From a virus: a stretch of DNA of 64,000 bases. A program made the translations under genes and the position numbers. How positions within the stretch are numbered: the stretch's first letter is position 1; every line of letters starts with the position of its first letter. The notes beneath the pieces were generated by a model that made no database searches, was not told the origin of the DNA, and saw only the letters and a list, made by a program, of their open reading frames with translations. The stretch is from IMG/VR virus record IMGVR_UViG_3300018428_005148, positions 36,651 through 100,650 of that record, one strand, 5' to 3'. Shown piece after piece: positions 1 to 8,342 of the stretch.

Positions 1-476
1 TGTTGGATGTCTTTGTTTATAAGCCATCTATAAAAACAATTCTTATCGTAACTCGCTAAAGGATCATCGAGGCCGAATGATGTCGTGCCTATGGTTTGTT
101 GGTAAACATCGGGATTGGCATGATAGTTGATGTCTTTGAAATCACGCAGGTATTTAATTTTATGCATCTGTTGTTTGAAGGCTTCTGTTGGTACCAGCAT
201 TATGTTTCCTTCCTCGTTCAACCCTGCCATGGGATGACTTGCGTACCAGACATGTATTTGTGAATTTTCATGCTGTTCAGGAATGTAATCTAAATCAAAG
301 TCTTTCGACAAGTCTACAAAGTTTGCAAAAAACCAAAAGTATTCTGTGTTCACATCTTCGACAACCGCTTTGAGTATTTCAAAGTAACTGCCAACAAAAG
401 GCACTACCCTGGTGTTGGCGAATGGGCTAGGATGGTGCTTTGCGTTTTTAAATCTTACCTGTACACTGTCAAACAT
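1..476 (-). CDS. Conserved hypothetical protein, 3' end cut by window edge
   Basis: This partial minus-strand gene runs off the left edge; 158 codons from the ATG at 476 are visible and contain no stop. The ATG lies inside the last codons of the upstream aminotransferase gene (8-nt overlap), so it is the last visible gene of the accessory operon. The product starts MFDSVQVRFKNAKHHPSP and has short aromatic-rich blocks such as TEYFWFFANFVDLS and SQIHVWYASHPM. I recall similar blocks in marine phage proteins of unknown function that sit among glycosyltransferase genes, but I cannot name a domain. No signal peptide or membrane segment is visible. The reading frame and its overlap are well supported; the function is unknown. 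Confidence 0.7.
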   Translation of the reverse strand, partial: MFDSVQVRFKNAKHHPSPFANTRVVPFVGSYFEILKAVVEDVNTEYFWFFANFVDLSKDFDLDYIPEQHENSQIHVWYASHPMAGLNEEGNIMLVPTEAFKQQMHKIKYLRDFKDINYHANPDVYQQTIGTTSFGLDDPLASYDKNCFYRWLINKDIQ

Positions 477-1527
477 TGTAAAACTTCTTTATTATCTTGC
501 ATACAAGGTCTACTTCAGACTTTTTCATAAAAGGATAAATTGGTAGGCTGAGAGACCGCCTACAAATACTTTCTGCTACTGGATATGAATTCTTAATATC
601 AAGTGTGTGTTCATAGTGTATTTTAGTTTCTACTCCGTTTTCCGCCAAATACCTACGCAGATCATCTCTTTTGTCAACTTGAATGACACACTTGTGATAA
701 CTGCTGGTATGTCTTACGTCTGACTCTATAAATGTCAACTGCGGCAAGTTATTTTTGTACCTCTCAAATATTTGTTTCCTGTGCTTTTGCAGTCTATCAA
801 AACGAGATAAAAGGAAAAGAAGTTGGTTTGCATGATCGTCTGAAAGTAGACTATTGTAACCATAGCTCAGACTGGTTCCGAATCCATGTCGCCTTAGGCT
901 TAACAAAATTTTATAATAATCTTCGTTATCTGTGAGGATCGCTCCACCTCCACCAAAACTTGGCATGTTCTTCATAGGGTCAAAACTAAAGATACTCAAA
1001 TCACCTAGTGTTCCAGACTGCTTTTTAAGGTAAGTTGATCCCTGTGATTGTGCGGCATCTTCAATCAGCACTGTGCCTCTTTTAGAACATATCTTGCTTA
1101 GGCTTTCGTATTCGGCAACGTTGCCGTAAAGGTTGACGTAAATCAAAGCCTTAGGCATACTCATATTGCTTATTTTAAGAGCATCTATGTTGCCTCTGTT
1201 GTCCGTGTCTATGTACTCGATGTGAGCCCCTGTCCTTTTTATCGCACCACTAGTTGCGACATAACTGAGGGCAGGACAAACCACTGTGTCGTTGTGGGTG
1301 ACACCTGCACACCTGAGGGCAAAGTATAAACCATCTGTTGCACTTGCAACCGCAACTGCATATTTCCTTTTGTATTTTTTTGCAAGTTCTTTTTCAAACT
1401 TTTCAAGGTATTGCCCCTGCAACACATTTCCAGTTGCCCATGCCTGCTTTGCCCTACGTGTCAGCCTCCAACTGTACTCCTTGTACAGCCTGTCGACACC
1501 ATTAAATTTTATTTTGAAGCCAGTCAT
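469..1527 (-). CDS. DegT/DnrJ/EryC1/StrS-family PLP-dependent sugar aminotransferase
   Basis: Probable aminotransferase that puts an amino group on a nucleotide-linked keto sugar, using PLP and a cytosolic amino donor. The 352-residue length is close to the family norm (about 370). Visible family marks are the cofactor-binding block VVCPALSYVATSGAI near residue 85, the pyridine-nitrogen aspartate in LIEDAAQSQG (D157), and the Schiff-base lysine in SFDPMKNMPSFGGGGA (K186), followed by a conserved RRHG. The gene overlaps the upstream epimerase by 26 nt and the next gene by 8 nt, so it is probably translationally coupled. With the epimerase it suggests synthesis of a modified amino sugar, presumably for host surface glycan or virion decoration; the exact sugar cannot be read from the sequence. 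Confidence 0.9.
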   Translation of the reverse strand: MTGFKIKFNGVDRLYKEYSWRLTRRAKQAWATGNVLQGQYLEKFEKELAKKYKRKYAVAVASATDGLYFALRCAGVTHNDTVVCPALSYVATSGAIKRTGAHIEYIDTDNRGNIDALKISNMSMPKALIYVNLYGNVAEYESLSKICSKRGTVLIEDAAQSQGSTYLKKQSGTLGDLSIFSFDPMKNMPSFGGGGAILTDNEDYYKILLSLRRHGFGTSLSYGYNSLLSDDHANQLLFLLSRFDRLQKHRKQIFERYKNNLPQLTFIESDVRHTSSYHKCVIQVDKRDDLRRYLAENGVETKIHYEHTLDIKNSYPVAESICRRSLSLPIYPFMKKSEVDLVCKIIKKFYNV

Positions 1528-2452
1528 AATAATTTTTAAGTCCCTGCTCTAAGGTGAATTCAGGTTGGTATCCCAAGAGATCTTTTGCCCTGCTGATGTC
1601 AAGTGTGCCACGCATTGGATACAATTCATGATTTCCTATATCAACAATGTCTGAATCGCTACCTGTTATTTCCAATATCTTTTCTGCCAGAGTTCTAAGG
1701 CTACTAGCATTGCCGGCAGTAATGTTGAAACTAACATTGGCCACTGGCGACAGTGCTGAAAGTATTATCCCTCGTGCGGCATCTTGCCTATACGTAAAAT
1801 CAACTTTGTTTGCACCATTGTGTAATGTGATGTCTTTGCCTTTCATGGCCTTATCAAAGAACTTTGACACTACCCTGTCTGGCATGTCCCCCGGACCATA
1901 CACACCGCTGGGTCGCACTATGTTGTAATTCAATCCCGACCGTTTTGCAAACAATTTGACCATTCTTTCACCAGTAAGTTTTGCCTCACCATAGATATTT
2001 TTGGGTTTAGTTTTTCCGTCCTCTTTGGTTCCATCAGCAAAGTCACCATAGACCATGCTACTGCTGACATAGACAATTTTTTTGACTCCAAACTTTTCAC
2101 AGTGCCATAGCAAGTTTGTAGTGGTGTTGATCACTTTCGGTACTCCTACAATAGGATCTGCGTCGACTATCTTTGCCCTAGGATAGGTTGCAAGATGGAT
2201 TACAATGTCTGGATTGTATGAAAACGCCTTAAGGCAAACTAACCTGTCCAAAATATCACCACGTATGTAGGAAACTTTCTTTTGATCCCAATTCCTGGTC
2301 CGCCATTCATATAACTTACGAAGTTGTTCATTGGTCATGATATCGTAGTTGTCTTCGTTGTCCACCACAGTGATGCTGTGGTTATCCTCACATAACATCT
2401 CAACTATCTTGGATCCTATAAATCCTTTTCCACCTGTTATAAGTATTTTCAT
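1502..2452 (-). CDS. NAD-dependent epimerase/dehydratase (extended SDR)
   Basis: A 316-residue extended short-chain dehydrogenase/reductase of the nucleotide-sugar epimerase/dehydratase type. It has the N-terminal Rossmann motif GGKGFIG (residues 7-13), the catalytic serine region VYVSSSMVYG (residues 127-136) and the catalytic pair Y154-x3-K158 in NIYGEAK. The start was set at the ATG at 2452, which places MKILITGG at the N-terminus as in the family; a longer reading would add 14 residues with no homology. That ATG shares one base with the TAA stop of the upstream lipoprotein gene (TAATG), and the 3' end overlaps the aminotransferase. The pair would convert an NDP-sugar to a keto or epimeric form and then aminate it. 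The substrate is unknown. Confidence 0.9.
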   Translation of the reverse strand: MKILITGGKGFIGSKIVEMLCEDNHSITVVDNEDNYDIMTNEQLRKLYEWRTRNWDQKKVSYIRGDILDRLVCLKAFSYNPDIVIHLATYPRAKIVDADPIVGVPKVINTTTNLLWHCEKFGVKKIVYVSSSMVYGDFADGTKEDGKTKPKNIYGEAKLTGERMVKLFAKRSGLNYNIVRPSGVYGPGDMPDRVVSKFFDKAMKGKDITLHNGANKVDFTYRQDAARGIILSALSPVANVSFNITAGNASSLRTLAEKILEITGSDSDIVDIGNHELYPMRGTLDISRAKDLLGYQPEFTLEQGLKNYYDWLQNKI

Positions 2453-2634
2453 TAAAATTTCTTTGTAACTCCAAGTTTTGGTTGTGTAACACAATTTTTT
2501 GCCTTGTCTATGATTTCCTGACTCATAGTTTTTTGTTCTTGAACTTTGTCGATTTTCTCAGATCCAGGAATACAGTTGGCATGCGGCTTAAAACCACAAG
2601 CAGTTATCAAGACAAAAAGAAGCAAATATCTCAT
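2452..2634 (-). CDS. Small predicted lipoprotein
   Basis: A 60-residue protein with a short hydrophobic leader (RYLLLFVLITACG) ending in a lipobox-like ITAC-G, so Cys13 is a probable lipidation site after signal peptidase II cleavage. The mature part is polar and carries two further cysteines. It overlaps the carbamoyltransferase stop by 4 nt (ATGA) and touches the epimerase start. Small lipoproteins in phages can be superinfection-exclusion or spanin (Rz1-type) proteins, but the mature part is not proline-rich as Rz1 usually is and no Rz partner is adjacent. Its place within a surface-glycan operon suggests an envelope role. The function is not recognised. Confidence 0.7.
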   Translation of the reverse strand: MRYLLLFVLITACGFKPHANCIPGSEKIDKVQEQKTMSQEIIDKAKNCVTQPKLGVTKKF

Positions 2635-4097
2635 CCTAATACCTTGACCCCATACTTGTTGGTAAATGCTTTACCATCCTCCCTGTCATTCACTATCGGT
2701 TGCCCTTTTATGTTGAGACTGGTGTTGAGAAGTATGGGGCAACCAGTCTGTCGTTTCCATTCTGTTAGCAGTGCGTGAAACCCCGGATTGTCAGTTTTCC
2801 GCACGGTTTGTACCCTAGAAGTGTGATCATGATGTATTATGGCAGGGAAGTCTTTACCATGCGTACACGCCGCTGTATATTGCATATAAGGGGTGTTTTT
2901 GACTCCTTTAGGTAGGGTAAAATAGTCATTTACATCCTCCTCTAATATGGCTGGGGCGAACGGTCTGAACTTCTGTCTCTTCTTGATTGCATTTACCATG
3001 TCCTTGATGTCCTCACCCCTAGGGTCCGCTAGTAATGATCTATTACCAAGTGCCCTCGGACCAAATTCCGCTCTACCGCTCGCAACTCCCACCATCTTGT
3101 TTTCCTTCAATTCCTTGATAAGTGCGTCCACAGGATACTCACCGTCTATCTCTGTGCCCAGGAACGGGTGTTGCCAATCTATGAATCTCTTCTCGTGTGC
3201 GGCTATGCAACCAACACTTGATCCCGCGTCTCCGGGATTTGGTATTATCCAGATGTTGTCAAACAATCCCATGTTGGCCAACACCCTGTTCGCGGCACAA
3301 TTCAGTGCCACACCGCCCGCATACACAAGGTTGCGTGATCCGTAACTGCTGGCCCTGTGCCACAAGTCTGCGAGGCATTCTTCTGTGACTGCCTGTATGC
3401 TGGCCGCTATGTCCATCACGTCCGCTTCTGGATGCCAGTCTCCGAGGCCCCTGTGTAGGTTCTGTTTGAGTTTGAAAGGTGCTTGTTCAACGAAGTCTTC
3501 ATATATGTCCTGTTTGTATTTTGGCTCGCCGTACGCGGCCATGCCCATGAGGATGTACTCCTCTTCCGCTGGTTTGAGACCACAACGGTGTGTGAATGCC
3601 GAATACAGTATGCCCAGGCTGTGTGGATACCTGATTGTTTCCTTACGTTCGATGTTCCTTCCACGAGCGGTTGAAATACTGGCAGTGTCCCATTCGCCTA
3701 TCGCGTCCACTGTTAGTATCGTTGCCTCACGGAATGGTGACGTGAAGTATCCCGCCGCCGCGTGTGAGTCATGGTGCAACACGTACTCGTCTATCCTGAT
3801 GTGGAACTGGTCAAGGTGCCACTGAGGCATCTCTGACTGTGCGAATGCTTCTCTGTACTGACCCGCGTAGAACTGTCTTGTCTTCTTGAGCAATGGTTTC
3901 TCGTAGTACACCACCTTTTTGAATGGTCCGTATTTGTTTGCTTCGTTGACTATACCCCAGTTGAGGTAGTGGTCATTTTTTACCTTGGAATAGCGTTCCG
4001 AGTGAGCGGCCCATAGTATCCGGCCAACACCCGCTTGGAACTCTATGACCGCCATGGCGGCATCGTGATTCATGCAGTTAATTCCCAGTATTCTCAT
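2631..4097 (-). CDS. NodU/CmcH-family O-carbamoyltransferase
   Basis: Probably transfers a carbamoyl group from carbamoyl phosphate to a hydroxyl of a sugar or similar acceptor. At 488 residues it is somewhat shorter than the usual 550-600. The N-terminal ASKHA (Kae1-like) lobe shows NHDAA at residues 10-14 and the metal/substrate block VLHHDSHAAAG (H108, H109, H112), then YAGGVALNCAANRV and NPGDAGSSVGC in the nucleotide-binding region. The C-terminal lobe contains GRAEFGPRALGNRSLLADPR and RPFAPAILEED, typical of the family. It sits between a zinc-ribbon gene (20-nt overlap) and the lipoprotein gene. NodU-like enzymes decorate oligosaccharides, so carbamoylation of the same glycan built by the epimerase and aminotransferase is the simplest inference. 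Phage carbamoyltransferases of this family are common in marine myoviruses. Confidence 0.92.
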   Translation of the reverse strand: MRILGINCMNHDAAMAVIEFQAGVGRILWAAHSERYSKVKNDHYLNWGIVNEANKYGPFKKVVYYEKPLLKKTRQFYAGQYREAFAQSEMPQWHLDQFHIRIDEYVLHHDSHAAAGYFTSPFREATILTVDAIGEWDTASISTARGRNIERKETIRYPHSLGILYSAFTHRCGLKPAEEEYILMGMAAYGEPKYKQDIYEDFVEQAPFKLKQNLHRGLGDWHPEADVMDIAASIQAVTEECLADLWHRASSYGSRNLVYAGGVALNCAANRVLANMGLFDNIWIIPNPGDAGSSVGCIAAHEKRFIDWQHPFLGTEIDGEYPVDALIKELKENKMVGVASGRAEFGPRALGNRSLLADPRGEDIKDMVNAIKKRQKFRPFAPAILEEDVNDYFTLPKGVKNTPYMQYTAACTHGKDFPAIIHHDHTSRVQTVRKTDNPGFHALLTEWKRQTGCPILLNTSLNIKGQPIVNDREDGKAFTNKYGVKVLG

Positions 4098-4245
4098 CTT
4101 CCTCCTTGTGCCAACCCATGTCCTCTATGTTTTCACTACTGCAACTTGGACAAACATACCATTCGTTCGTTGTATCATCTTTTTCTAAGTCGTTGGCAAC
4201 ACCCTTCCATTTACAATCATAACAGAAGAAGTTCCACCATGTCAT
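4078..4245 (-). CDS. 55-aa zinc-ribbon protein
   Basis: A tiny gene below usual length cut-offs. The protein starts MTWWNFFCYDCKWKG and has a second pair VCPSCSS, giving CxxC-x20-CxxC, a classic zinc-ribbon knuckle pair. Its ATG overlaps the stop of the upstream gene (ATGA, 4242-4245) and its 3' end overlaps the carbamoyltransferase start by 20 nt, which strongly supports real translation in this compact operon. The C-terminal tail is acidic. Phage zinc ribbons can act in transcription, in nucleic-acid binding or as subunits of larger complexes; nothing here decides among these. Confidence 0.75.
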   Translation of the reverse strand: MTWWNFFCYDCKWKGVANDLEKDDTTNEWYVCPSCSSENIEDMGWHKEEDENTGN

Positions 4246-4886
4246 TTTATTTTGAAGAACCCTTTCGCCTTTTCAAGTGCAGTCTCCCACTCCTCCAGCG
4301 TGATGTCGTACTCAAAATTTTGTGTGGTCTCGTTGACTTTTAATTCTTTCGCTCCATTCTTGATGTGGAATCTCCTAGCCATGTCTGTGAGTGGTGACAA
4401 CGTGATTAGCCTGTTGAGGTGATTGGACTTCTTGATCATCTTGTATACCTCATTCACTATTGCTTTACCACCACCTTTCTTCTTTGCCCATACCGTGTAT
4501 GCTATCGCAATAGATCCCTGCACGCCTGCACGGTGTACTGCCTTGAGTGCGGCATCGTAACTCATCCTGTCCATTTCTTCAACAGTTTTTGGCACTTCAT
4601 CTGTGAATGCGAAACACATGATCGCCGCAATATCGCCAACGTCATCCTTCAGACCATAAATCTTCCTACCGTACGTCTGCCTGAATGCCAGGTCTAATTC
4701 TGGTCTCACTGGATCCTCGGCACAATCTATGTATGGCATTTCAACGAGTTCATATTTGGATTCTTTGATCTGCTGTTTTGTGTATGACTGCAACTTGGTA
4801 AATTTTTCCATAAGATTTTTGATAGAAGGATGGCCTTTCCATTCCTCTAGTTTCTGCACCAGTTTGTCCTTGTTAAGAATTTCCAT
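4242..4886 (-). CDS. Conserved hypothetical protein, possible GNAT-fold acyltransferase
   Basis: A 214-residue protein. The first 50 residues are charged and helical. The centre has a hydrophobic strand (IAAIMCFAF) and a GSIAIAYTVWAKKKGGGKAI segment that resembles the acetyl-CoA loop (R/Q-x-x-G-x-G/A) of GNAT enzymes. It is followed by RLITLSPLTDMARRFHIKNG, which resembles the last strand-helix of acyltransferases where a residue near the C-terminus marks a shift to a paired beta strand. I therefore suspect a GNAT-like fold, weakly. It starts one base after the stop of the 34-aa gene and overlaps the zinc-ribbon start. An acyltransferase acting on an amino sugar would fit the aminotransferase in the same operon. 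It could equally be an unrelated conserved phage protein. Confidence 0.55.
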   Translation of the reverse strand: MEILNKDKLVQKLEEWKGHPSIKNLMEKFTKLQSYTKQQIKESKYELVEMPYIDCAEDPVRPELDLAFRQTYGRKIYGLKDDVGDIAAIMCFAFTDEVPKTVEEMDRMSYDAALKAVHRAGVQGSIAIAYTVWAKKKGGGKAIVNEVYKMIKKSNHLNRLITLSPLTDMARRFHIKNGAKELKVNETTQNFEYDITLEEWETALEKAKGFFKIK

Positions 4887-4887
4887 T

Positions 4888-4992
4888 TTATTTGTATATG
4901 AAAGGGTCTTTTTTCTTCAATTCTTTAAGTCTTTTCCTATAAGCAATCTCATTTTTGATCTTGCTTATAATTTTTTTTATCCAATTGAACAT
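4888..4992 (-). CDS. 34-aa basic peptide
   Basis: A very short gene (MFNWIKKIISKIKNEIAYRK to FIYK) with a strong Shine-Dalgarno AGGAGG located 5-6 nt before its ATG, inside the last codons of the SGNH-like gene; ATG and upstream stop share one base (TAATG). The peptide is rich in lysine, with an amphipathic first half, and could lie on a membrane. The optimal ribosome site and exact packing between neighbours argue for translation. The function is unknown. Confidence 0.6.
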   Translation of the reverse strand: MFNWIKKIISKIKNEIAYRKRLKELKKKDPFIYK

Positions 4993-5777
4993 TATTTTCC
5001 TCCTGTTATTTCTGTAAATCTCTGTTTCATTAACATTATAGCATCTTGGTGTGCTTTGTCTAGTGGATGGGTAACCCCGCGGGGATAATCATTCAGCAGA
5101 GCCCATTGATTGAATCCCATCATCCTTTCCCCAAAAGAAAACCACTTGGTAAAGTCAATTTCCGAGTATAGTTTTTTTAGAAATCCATCTTGGTCGGCGT
5201 GTAATTTGTGTTCATGGTAAAACAGGCTGTTGTCAGCAAGTGTAAACATGTAAGGAATATTCTTCTTTTCGAGAATGTGTTGCAACCATATGATGCTCTT
5301 CCAACTTAGGTAAATTTCGTGATATTCGTTGGCCGCGTTTCGGTAAAGGGAATCCACGAAAGGTTGTATGCCCGTGTCTGCCAACAATCTTGATCTTCTT
5401 TTTTGCTGTTCTAGTTGTGGTTCGGAACCTGTTAGTGCCTGATGTCTCTGGTCTGCAAACATGTTGGTGTCCCATGGTGACAATGACGCCCATCTTGTCT
5501 GCTCCAACTGTGAATTCCTAGGAAAGGCCCAATCATATCTCGAGAGAAAACTCCACATGACGACAACACACCGGACTTCCGGGTCCTGGGCCACCTGTTC
5601 AAATACACGCCTCGCTATGCCACTGTTACCAGATCCCGCCCTGGCTGTGCATACATATTGGCTATCACCCTTGAGTCCGTAGGCCCATGTCTTTTGTGAT
5701 GGTGTTTTACCCTCATTGTCATCACTGAGCTCGTGTCCAAATGTGAAACTACAACCGCCTGATACAAATTTATTCAT
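4992..5777 (-). CDS. SGNH/GDSL-like hydrolase domain protein
   Basis: A 261-residue protein with the blocks of an SGNH esterase/acetyltransferase fold. It has GGCSFTFGHEL at the N-terminus (nucleophile Ser10 in GCSFT), AGSGNSGIARRV for the oxyanion-hole Gly/Asn, a hydrophobic strand VVVMWSF, and a C-terminal THPLDKAH that could supply the catalytic His (block V is usually DxxHP). Members of this type in marine viruses and bacteria often sit among glycan genes, where they may remove or transfer O-acyl groups. The start overlaps the last radical SAM gene by 8 nt. The block II spacing is not exactly that of characterised enzymes, so catalytic activity is inferred only. Confidence 0.7.
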   Translation of the reverse strand: MNKFVSGGCSFTFGHELSDDNEGKTPSQKTWAYGLKGDSQYVCTARAGSGNSGIARRVFEQVAQDPEVRCVVVMWSFLSRYDWAFPRNSQLEQTRWASLSPWDTNMFADQRHQALTGSEPQLEQQKRRSRLLADTGIQPFVDSLYRNAANEYHEIYLSWKSIIWLQHILEKKNIPYMFTLADNSLFYHEHKLHADQDGFLKKLYSEIDFTKWFSFGERMMGFNQWALLNDYPRGVTHPLDKAHQDAIMLMKQRFTEITGGK

Positions 5778-6951
5778 ATATTTTCAAAACTTTATTTAAA
5801 AGTGGAAAAACCTCACTGAAATTTTCATTGCGATACTGATCGGTCTGGAGAATTCTTTCTTTTCTCCTTTGTCGAATCTCCACATTGTCTCTTTCAGAGG
5901 CATTCATGTACCGTAGCGAAGGTTGGAAGTCTGTAAGCATGTGGTACCTTGTGTTTATGATGTCCTTGACCTGTTTTGGCAAGGTCTGTATGTTGAAAAC
6001 GTCTGGATCAAAACAGGTGTTTACGTAGAAGAACTTGGGTTGGTACTGCGCCACCCACAAGGCAATCTTGGCCCAGTTGAATACGTTGAATATACTGACT
6101 GTCGTGCATATTTGAAAGTCCATGTTGTCAGTCTTGCGTTCCTTAAACTTGACAAGGTTTGCACTTACTTCACGCCAGTTGGCTGGATGCCTCTGGTATT
6201 CAAACGCCTGACCTATGTCATCAATGCTAAATGCTATCTCGACGTTCTTGAAGTACGCCCAAAGGTCGAATATCTCCTGCGGTGGCAGTTGTGTACCATT
6301 TGTGTTGTAATGTATGTCTATGTTCTTTGCGTAACCCTTCTCCACACAGTGCATTAGGATTTTGAAGTGGTCTTTGATCATGAACGGCTCGCCTCCCGTG
6401 AACTCGAAATATTCCACATGCCTGAGATCATCTTTTAAGTCTTCAAAGAACTGCGGATTGCGTTTTGGCCAGCCACCCTCCCGAAGTTGTTTCCGTGCGA
6501 CAGGGTTATCTCCGCCCTTCGCTAATTCGTAGTCAATTTCCTCCTGGGCCCATTTTGAAGAACTCCAGGAACCACATATCCTGCACTTGAGATTACAGAC
6601 GTTGCCTAACTTAAAATCAATGAACTTTAAAGATGGCTCGCTATTAGGTGTCCAGTCTTTGAGGCTTCTCGACATCTTGTACAAACTATTTTGCCTCTTT
6701 GACGTCTTTCCTGCGTCCTCCTCTGCCCAACAGTTGCTACAACCCGAGGGCCTTTCTCCATTACGGAACTGCTGTCTAAGGTTTTCCATGTACTCGCTGT
6801 GCTGTATGCTTTTAAGGCTTTGTTCATATACCTTGACGTTGGGTATGCTACCTTTGAAGAGACAGCATGGAGATGCACCTCCGTTTACATCAACCTCTAG
6901 GTGCGTCCAAGGCAATGCACATACGTTCGATCCTATATACTTGTCCACCAT
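5770..6951 (-). CDS. Radical SAM protein with N-terminal twitch/SPASM-like cysteines (array member 5)
   Basis: A 393-residue radical SAM enzyme. The [4Fe-4S]/SAM motif is CNLKCRIC (C119, C123, C126), followed by GNVC context and FTGGEP (GGEP 186-189), which binds the SAM amino group. Ahead of the barrel is an N-terminal module with C11 in CALPWTHLEV, the CC pair at 29-30, and C71-x2-C74 (GCSNCW). This PW...CC...CxxC pattern resembles the auxiliary-cluster SPASM/twitch motif, normally found after the barrel. It is the last of five consecutive paralogues in transcription order, overlapping the preceding one by 19 nt and the SGNH gene by 8 nt. The substrate is unknown; SPASM/twitch enzymes often modify peptides, nucleosides or sugars. 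Confidence 0.88.
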   Translation of the reverse strand: MVDKYIGSNVCALPWTHLEVDVNGGASPCCLFKGSIPNVKVYEQSLKSIQHSEYMENLRQQFRNGERPSGCSNCWAEEDAGKTSKRQNSLYKMSRSLKDWTPNSEPSLKFIDFKLGNVCNLKCRICGSWSSSKWAQEEIDYELAKGGDNPVARKQLREGGWPKRNPQFFEDLKDDLRHVEYFEFTGGEPFMIKDHFKILMHCVEKGYAKNIDIHYNTNGTQLPPQEIFDLWAYFKNVEIAFSIDDIGQAFEYQRHPANWREVSANLVKFKERKTDNMDFQICTTVSIFNVFNWAKIALWVAQYQPKFFYVNTCFDPDVFNIQTLPKQVKDIINTRYHMLTDFQPSLRYMNASERDNVEIRQRRKERILQTDQYRNENFSEVFPLLNKVLKIYE

Positions 6952-8342
6952 TCCAAAGCCTTTTTGTTTTTTGAAAGTATTTTTTTTATGTCTGTGCCTC
7001 TTATGGAGTCAAGCCTCTCGATTTCTTTCTTTCCAAATTTCTGCCCATTTGTGTATTGTTCTCCTTCGTAAACTAGTTCGTTATTCCTTTTTTGTTCTAG
7101 CATAGTAGCAAGTTGGTCAAAGAATGGTTTTGTCTTTTGGTTTTTATATTTGGATGTCTTGTGTAATACATCCTCTATCATGTCTTTCATAATGTCATAC
7201 GGCATAAACAACGGAGCCATTGCATTGTCTGGAGTGAAGTTAAACACTTGTTTTGTCAGCAACCCTAAATTTCCCAAATCCACAGACATCTTCACCATGT
7301 TTTCTAAGTCGAACAGTCCTGGAAGTGTGATCGTAAGGTCGAGGTCGATGGTCTTTGTAGCACCGTCTGTGTAAGGTAGGCCTTCTTTGATGTTGGCTAG
7401 CCATTCATCGAACTTCAAGCCAGTCCTGATGTACTCGCCTATCTCACCTGTGCCGTCTATCGACGCACATATTTGAAATTTAGGGAAGTGTTTTAGTATG
7501 TCGGCAAAGAGATGCTGATCATAATAGGTTATACGACTCATGTTTGAATTGTATCTTGCAAGTACCTGATCTTGGTAACCTAAATCCACTATCCTTTTCA
7601 TTGCCTCCCAATGTATCTTCCACATCAATGGTTCACCCCCGCACCAGTAAATCTCTGTGATTCTTTTATCCTCAACAGCCTCAACAAATTCTTTCACAAC
7701 TTGGGTGTCATGGAATTTCTGTAACTGCTCTTTGACGTCTTTACGACCCCATATGGCCCAGTCGTCGTAATGGCCTCGGCCGTGCCTTTTGTTTTCAGTC
7801 TCCCAACTACTGGATAACATGTCACCACACATTCTGCAACTGAAATTACAGAGATTCGAAAACCTGTAATCGAAACTTTGAACTTTCATAGTAGTTGCAC
7901 CAGTATCATCAGTGGAAGCATATGCCTCGTCAATTTGGTTCCTGTAGTATTGGTTGAAATGATTCCTGTAAACAGAGTCATTAAGAAGTTTGTGATTGCA
8001 GACTGCACACTGCGGTATTTCCTCACCGGCCAGCAACTTTAATCTCACTGACTTCATGTAATCTGAATTCCAATGTTGTTCTAGGGTCGTCAAGTTAATC
8101 TCCCCCGTTGGGCGATTCTTTTCGTCCATGGGTATGGTGTCTATGTATTGCTTGAAGTTGTGTGAATTCTCCCTCGAACTACAACAAAGTCGCCTTTCAA
8201 TTTGCGGACTGAGGTAGGTGTGCGTCCATGGCGCCATGCAGAAAGTTTTGTTTCCATCTTTTGGTTTTATCCTTTTATTCATATTCGTCAACGTTCCTTG
8301 CCTGGGCCATCTCTCGTCGGCTGTTGGAAATCTATCTGTCAT
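6933..8342 (-). CDS. Radical SAM protein with N-terminal twitch/SPASM-like cysteines (array member 4)
   Basis: A 469-residue radical SAM enzyme starting at the ATG at 8342; a TTG 9 nt upstream is possible but worse placed, and a GAGAAG ribosome site precedes the ATG. The cluster motif is CNFSCRMC (C165, C169, C172) and the SAM-binding GGEP lies at 235-238 (YWCGGEP). The N-terminal module has C35 in FCMAPW, a CC pair at 53-54 and C112-x2-C115. The N-terminal region is longer than in member 5. The start overlaps the stop of member 3 by about 11 nt, so translation is probably coupled. Sequence similarity to members 3 and 5 in both modules indicates tandem duplication with strong divergence. No substrate can be assigned. 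Confidence 0.88.
   Translation of the reverse strand: MTDRFPTADERWPRQGTLTNMNKRIKPKDGNKTFCMAPWTHTYLSPQIERRLCCSSRENSHNFKQYIDTIPMDEKNRPTGEINLTTLEQHWNSDYMKSVRLKLLAGEEIPQCAVCNHKLLNDSVYRNHFNQYYRNQIDEAYASTDDTGATTMKVQSFDYRFSNLCNFSCRMCGDMLSSSWETENKRHGRGHYDDWAIWGRKDVKEQLQKFHDTQVVKEFVEAVEDKRITEIYWCGGEPLMWKIHWEAMKRIVDLGYQDQVLARYNSNMSRITYYDQHLFADILKHFPKFQICASIDGTGEIGEYIRTGLKFDEWLANIKEGLPYTDGATKTIDLDLTITLPGLFDLENMVKMSVDLGNLGLLTKQVFNFTPDNAMAPLFMPYDIMKDMIEDVLHKTSKYKNQKTKPFFDQLATMLEQKRNNELVYEGEQYTNGQKFGKKEIERLDSIRGTDIKKILSKNKKALEWWTSI

Noticed and set aside
188-373. Plus-strand frame of 61 codons near the left edge
   Set aside because: It lies opposite the partial minus-strand gene, which is coupled to the upstream aminotransferase gene.
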